This document shows, piece after piece, positions 60,560 to 64,000 of a stretch of DNA of 64,000 nucleotides. Source of the DNA: Mucilaginibacter geliditolerans. Lineage in GTDB: Bacteria > Bacteroidota > Bacteroidia > Sphingobacteriales > Sphingobacteriaceae. Within the stretch, counting starts at the first letter, position 1; each line of letters opens with the position of its first letter. The notes beneath the pieces are model-generated. The model was given only the letters and a program-made list of their open reading frames with translations, was not told where the DNA came from and did no database searches. The translations under genes and the position numbers were made by a program. The stretch is taken from assembly GCF_014200495.1 (NCBI RefSeq), contig NZ_JACHBY010000004.1, positions 124,001 to 188,000 of the forward strand, given 5' to 3'.

Positions 60560-60680
60560 GAACCAGGATTTATGGGATTAAATGGATTTATAGGATGTAT
60601 CTATTTACTCTCATAAATTATTGTTCAATAAAATCACCCACATCAAGAAAATCTTTTAAATCCGTTTAATCCTGGTTCCC
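60560..60680. repeat. Class D word hairpin (GGATTTAT word)
   Basis: Left arm AACCAGGATTTATGGGATTA then AATGGATTTATAGGATG; right arm CATCAAGAAAATCTTTTAAA then TCCGTTTAATCCTGGTT. The arms pair along most of their length; the word GGATTTAT repeats at 8-9 nt in the left arm. It fills the gap between the TPM gene and the next plus-strand gene. Confidence 0.6.
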
Positions 60681-60681
60681 C

Positions 60682-61086
60682 ATGTTTGAAAGCGACTACA
60701 TGCTTAATGAAGCCCGGAAATTTGCCGAGCTTTTGGCAAGGTTGATGGGACTGAAGGCTGATGGCAAGTATGAGGAATACAATGATCAGTTTAATGAGAT
60801 CCTCCAAAAGGAATATGATACAGAAGTTGAAAAGCTGCTTGCTTTAAGCGAAGAGGATTTTATTGCTGCTTTAAAACTAGCTGATTACAGTACTGAAAAA
60901 TTGAATGCTTTAAGTCAGCTGCTGTATGTTTTCGCCCAGCCTTTTAATGCTGATGAGGAAACAATACTCATCCTGAAAAAAGTGTTGTGTATATTTGACC
61001 TGCTGGAAAACGAACACCATTACCAGTCGTTTGAAAACATCGATAAAAGAAAAACCATATACCACTATTTTAACACTTATGCCTGA
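60682..61086 (+). CDS. Helical protein of unknown function
   Basis: 134-aa protein, charged and helical throughout, with MLNEARKFAELLARLMGLKA at the start and QLLYVFAQPFNADEETILIL in the middle. No family recognised with confidence. It overlaps the Nudix gene by 8 bp (ATGCCTGA), so the two are translationally coupled. Function unknown. Confidence 0.75.
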   Translation: MFESDYMLNEARKFAELLARLMGLKADGKYEEYNDQFNEILQKEYDTEVEKLLALSEEDFIAALKLADYSTEKLNALSQLLYVFAQPFNADEETILILKKVLCIFDLLENEHHYQSFENIDKRKTIYHYFNTYA

Positions 61087-61627
61087 TTTGCGCTGGAAGA
61101 TTCTTGATTCACACTACATACATAAAGGCCCCTGGGCTACCTTACGAACTGATAAATGCGAAATGCCCGACGGGCGTATTGTTGACGATTACTACGTACT
61201 AGAATACCCCAACTGGGTAAATGCGGTAGCTATTACCGAAGATAATAAAGTGCTGATGGTACGCCAGTACCGCCATGCTGCGGGCATAGTATCGCTTGAA
61301 ATACCCGGTGGTGTTATTGATGGCGACGAGGCCCCTGAACATGCCATGCAGCGGGAGCTATTGGAGGAAACAGGCTATCTGTTTGAAGATATTGAACTGA
61401 TCAGTATTGTTTACGCTAACCCGTCTACTGCTAATAACCATACCTATTGCTACCTGGCTAAAGGCGGCAAAAAGGTACAGGACCAAAACCTGGATGAACA
61501 CGAAGAGCTGATTGTTGAAGAATACACCATACCCGAAGTAAAACAACTGCTTGCCGATAATAAAATACCTCAGGCACTGCATTGCACCGCCTTGTTTTAC
61601 GCGTTTATGAAGCTGGATGTGTTGTAG
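61079..61627 (+). CDS. Nudix hydrolase (ADP-sugar pyrophosphatase-like)
   Basis: 182-aa Nudix protein. The Nudix box is GGVIDGDEAPEHAMQRELLEETGY, abbreviated here to its key residues G...E...RELLEETG. It is preceded by VLMVRQYRHAAGIVSLEIPG, which is typical of ADP-ribose/ADP-sugar pyrophosphatases. It hydrolyses nucleoside diphosphates linked to a moiety X. The start was placed at MPDLRWKILDSHYIHK, overlapping the preceding gene; the longer frame to 60995 is in a shadow frame. Confidence 0.92.
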   Translation: MPDLRWKILDSHYIHKGPWATLRTDKCEMPDGRIVDDYYVLEYPNWVNAVAITEDNKVLMVRQYRHAAGIVSLEIPGGVIDGDEAPEHAMQRELLEETGYLFEDIELISIVYANPSTANNHTYCYLAKGGKKVQDQNLDEHEELIVEEYTIPEVKQLLADNKIPQALHCTALFYAFMKLDVL

Positions 61628-61670
61628 TGCACCCCCACTGCCTGTGTCCTCACAGGCAGCCATTACTACG

Positions 61671-61783
61671 CGTCATTGCGAGGTACGAAGCAATCTTTAC
61701 GTAGGCAGATCACATATACAAAGTTTAGCACTTATCTCTTTTCTCTGTATAGCATAGAGATTGCTTCGTACCTCGCAATGACG
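61671..61783. repeat. Family A dispersed inverted repeat
   Basis: CGTCATTGCGAGGTACGAAG then CAATCT to AGATTGCTTCGTACCTCGCA then ATGACG, 113 bp. A partial second unit (GTTGCTTCGTCGTTCCTCCT...GCAATGGC) follows to about 61860. It lies between the convergent Nudix and dnaA genes, gap 61628-61928. Confidence 0.8.
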
Positions 61784-61877
61784 CGCGGAGAGAGGCAACC
61801 TCGTCGCTTGCAGATTGAACGCGACGAGGTTGCTTCGTCGTTCCTCCTCGCAATGGCATCAGGGAAGTAATGTCCAC

Positions 61878-61904
61878 AAAAAAGCCCTGCAATTGCAAGG
61901 CTTT
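61878..61904 (-). terminator. Rho-independent terminator of dnaA
   Basis: On the minus strand AAAGCC, a TTGCAATTGCAG loop region and GGCTTTTTT form a hairpin with T-tract, 25 bp after the dnaA stop. The inner TGCAATTGCA is itself a perfect palindrome. Confidence 0.75.
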
Positions 61905-61928
61905 CCATATCTAAATCAAAACGTTAGT

Positions 61929-63353
61929 TTACGACATTTTTAATTTCTTCTGTATATCGGCTACATAGCCCTTGAATTTTTTGTCGGTATCAATTAAATC
62001 CTCAACAGTTTGGCAGGCGTATATCACGGTAGAGTGGTCGCGGCCGCCAAAGAAATGGCCTATTGACTTTAATGAGCTTTTGGTATGTGCCTTGGCCAAG
62101 TACATAGAGATCTGCCTTGCCTGTACAATTTCGCGTTTGCGGGTTTGTGATTTAACCATCTCAATAGGTACTTCAAAGTACTCGCAAACCAGGCTCTGGA
62201 TGTATTCCATCGAGATTTCTTTTGATGAATTCTTTACAAAATTCTTCAGCATTTGCTTTGCCAGGTTCAGGTCAATCTCCTTGCGGTTAAGGGTTGATTG
62301 TGCCAGTAATGATACCATGGCGCCTTCCAGCTCACGTACGTTATTATCAATGTTATGGGCCACATACTCAACTACATCATTTGATAGCTCGATGCCATCC
62401 TGATAGATCTTGTTTTTAAGGATAGCCATACGGGTCTCCAGGTCAGGGATCTGCAAATCAGCAGAAAGGCCCCATTTAAACCTTGATAGTAAGCGTTCCT
62501 CTAAACCAGCCAGATCCTTAGGCGCTTTATCTGATGTAATGATCAGCTGCTTGCCTGATTGGTGCAGGTGGTTAAATATGTGGAAGAAGAAATCCTGTGT
62601 TTTCTCTTTGCCGGCAAAGTTGTGCACATCATCCATAATGAGCACGTCAATAGCCTGGTAAAAATTCACAAAATCATTAATATTGTTATGTTTAAGCGCG
62701 TCAACAAATTGTTGAGTGAATTTTTCGCATGATACATACAGTACCAGTTTATCGGGCAGGGTTTGTTTTATCTGGTTGCCTATTGCCTGTGCAAGGTGTG
62801 TTTTACCTAAGCCAACACCACCATATATCATTAAAGGGTTAAATGAAGTGCCACCCGGTTTTGCCGCTACCGCGTAACCTGCCGAACGGGCTAAACGGTT
62901 ACAATCACCTTCGATAAAGTTTTCGAAAGTGTAGTTACGGTTAAGCTGTGGGTCAACATTCAATTTTTTTAGTCCCGGTATAACAAAAGGGTTCTTAATA
63001 TCCTTATTTATAGAAATAGGGATCGGCATAGATTGATTCTTGGATTCCGCGCCGTTTCCGTTTGAGGGCATATTTGTTGTATATGGTTTGCTTGTAGATT
63101 GTTCAACTACAATGTTATACTCTAAACGCCCTTCATCCCCTAATTGTTTTTTAATAGTTTTACGCAACAGGCCAACGTAGTGTTCTTCCAGCCATTCGTA
63201 AAAAAACAAACTTGGTACTTGTATAGTCAGAACACTGCCTTCCATCCTCAAAGCTTTTATCGGCTCAAACCAGGTTTTGAAGCTTTGTGCCGGTATGTTA
63301 TCTTTTATTATCTGGAGACAGCTATTCCAAACGTTAGTACAAGTTTTTTCCAT
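61929..63353 (-). CDS. dnaA: Chromosomal replication initiator protein DnaA
   Basis: 474-aa initiator. Domain I (about 1-85), a linker (about 95-130), the AAA+ domain with Walker A GGVGLGKTHLAQAIGNQ, Walker B VLIMDDVHNFAGKEKTQDFF and sensor regions, then domain IV with the DnaA-box recognition signature GHFFGGRDHSTVIYACQTV. It unwinds oriC and regulates its own gene. The gene order around it (methylmalonyl-CoA mutase upstream, Nudix downstream) lacks dnaN and recF, so this may not be next to oriC. Confidence 0.97.
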   Translation of the reverse strand: MEKTCTNVWNSCLQIIKDNIPAQSFKTWFEPIKALRMEGSVLTIQVPSLFFYEWLEEHYVGLLRKTIKKQLGDEGRLEYNIVVEQSTSKPYTTNMPSNGNGAESKNQSMPIPISINKDIKNPFVIPGLKKLNVDPQLNRNYTFENFIEGDCNRLARSAGYAVAAKPGGTSFNPLMIYGGVGLGKTHLAQAIGNQIKQTLPDKLVLYVSCEKFTQQFVDALKHNNINDFVNFYQAIDVLIMDDVHNFAGKEKTQDFFFHIFNHLHQSGKQLIITSDKAPKDLAGLEERLLSRFKWGLSADLQIPDLETRMAILKNKIYQDGIELSNDVVEYVAHNIDNNVRELEGAMVSLLAQSTLNRKEIDLNLAKQMLKNFVKNSSKEISMEYIQSLVCEYFEVPIEMVKSQTRKREIVQARQISMYLAKAHTKSSLKSIGHFFGGRDHSTVIYACQTVEDLIDTDKKFKGYVADIQKKLKMS

Positions 63354-63652
63354 ATAGATATATTATAAAAAGTTGATTTCCAACCCCCAATGAAACATCC
63401 TTAGAGGCCGCTACGGAACATCGAATATTCTAAAAAAAAGCGGATAAAAAAATTAAATTTTCACTTTTTTAACAATTAAATTTATGATATTTTAACGTAG
63501 ACTTTACTAAAAGTTCAATATTAAAATGTACATTTCGTAACAAAAATTCCATTTGATTCGCTAAAAGAAATATTTCTTTTCATTCAACAGCTTTGCCGAA
63601 ACCTCTGTAGCATTTACATCAATATATTACACTATTTAGGAATAAAGGTTTT
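63354..63652. other. AT-rich gap between dnaA and the mutase gene
   Basis: 299 bp, strongly AT-rich, probably holding the dnaA promoter. I looked for DnaA boxes (TTATCCACA-like) and found no good match on either strand; the nearest is TTTTATCCGC. No repeat family is present. An origin here is possible but not supported. Confidence 0.4.
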
Positions 63653-64000
63653 TTAATATTCTCCAAAAATAGCGCGTAGGATATTGGCTATTTCTCCCAG
63701 AGTAGCATAGTTTTCAACGGCAATTAAAATATAAGGCATCAGGTTTTCTTTGCTTTTAGCCGCGTTGCCAAGCTGTGAAAGGGCTTCGCTCACGGCCTGG
63801 TTGTCCCGTTCGCTTTTTAGTTTGATGATTTTCTCGATCTGGTGTTTGCGGATGGAGTCATCAACCCGGAATACATTGGTTGCTGTTTCTTCGGTTTGGG
63901 TAAAGCGGTTCACGCCAACCAGTATTTTTTCACCGCTTTCAATTTCATTCTGATACTGGTAGGCAGCGCTTGCAATTTCCTGCTGCATATAATCCTGCTC
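63653..64000 (-). CDS. Methylmalonyl-CoA mutase large-subunit C-terminal part (5' end cut)
   Basis: At least 115 residues, continuing off the window: the frame is open to nt 64000 (GAG CAG GAT TAT before the ATG at 63988). It contains YQNEIESGEKILVGVNRFTQ, RVDDSIRKHQIEKIIKLKSE and the ending ENLMPYILIAVENYATLGEI with ILRAIFGEY, matching the end of the catalytic TIM-barrel region of MCM-type mutases. The enzyme isomerises methylmalonyl-CoA and succinyl-CoA with adenosylcobalamin. No cobalamin-binding domain is visible in this part, which ends at the barrel. The stop is followed by the dnaA upstream region. Confidence 0.88.
   Translation of the reverse strand, partial: EQDYMQQEIASAAYQYQNEIESGEKILVGVNRFTQTEETATNVFRVDDSIRKHQIEKIIKLKSERDNQAVSEALSQLGNAAKSKENLMPYILIAVENYATLGEIANILRAIFGEY

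Noticed and set aside
60307..60561. Ala-rich frame overlapping the Gly-rich TPM tail
   Set aside because: It is the +1 shadow of GGC/GGT-rich codons encoding the glycine tail of the real gene.
63354..63652. Possible chromosomal origin next to dnaA
   Set aside because: AT-rich, but no cluster of DnaA boxes could be found on either strand, and dnaN/recF are absent from the neighbourhood.

Overview
The window looks like chromosomal DNA of a Sphingobacteriaceae-type Bacteroidota (Mucilaginibacter/Pedobacter-like; genus is an inference). Supporting signs: a type B type IX secretion C-terminal domain, a carboxypeptidase-like/TonB-dependent receptor, promoter elements of the TAnnTTTG class, few recognisable Shine-Dalgarno sequences, TTG starts, and the gene orders rpmF-plsX-fabH-accB-accC and rsfS-ftsH-LUD. 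Almost everything is housekeeping or envelope genes, with no phage, plasmid, CRISPR or rRNA/tRNA operon. Two partial genes bound it: lepB (5' end missing) and a methylmalonyl-CoA mutase large subunit (5' end missing, minus strand).

Layout. 0-4.3 kb: lepB, an M23-like peptidase, rbfA, a LolC/E-type permease and an MBL hydrolase. 4.3-9.7 kb: an accessory block with two tRNA/tmRNA 3'-end-like direct repeats around a collagen-like lipoprotein gene, then AT-rich genes (AraC regulator, M3 peptidase) and a DinD fragment ending at a 28-bp perfect palindrome. 9.7-20 kb: a polysaccharide-deacetylase-like gene split by one in-frame TAA, pdxJ, a 1.1-kaa T9SS cargo adhesin, gcvP, a single-domain response regulator and a lactonase-like MBL protein. 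20.5-33.9 kb: recJ-lptB-GH3, pfkA, an HD hydrolase, a DsbD pair, birA, and rsfS-ftsH-LUD. 34.8-42.5 kb: an S41-like protein, a C1 peptidase, then an operon of two paralogous lipoproteins, a polytopic membrane protein, a histidine kinase and a LuxR-type regulator, followed by a radical SAM gene. 42.6-49.3 kb: rpiB, tatC and the fatty-acid initiation cluster. 50-53.6 kb: a DUF4242-like protein, a small secreted protein and a TonB receptor, flanked by two copies of a 136-bp element. 53.8-64 kb: cdaA, bacilliredoxin, M23-bactofilin, lemA with two TPM proteins, Nudix, dnaA and mutase.

The most unusual content is intergenic. At least four dispersed repeat families occur: (A) about 75-150-bp inverted repeats beginning TGTCAT/CGTCATTGCGAGG; (B) a 275-375-bp MITE-like composite with terminal inverted repeats of about 65 bp; (C) a 136-bp inverted-repeat element in two copies; and (D) a class of long imperfect hairpins whose arms are each built from a private 7-8-nt word tandemly reiterated. 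The word differs at every locus, and most sit between co-directional genes. Class D and the GIRIYF-lipoprotein/two-component operon at 37.2-41.4 kb are the best candidates for undescribed biology.
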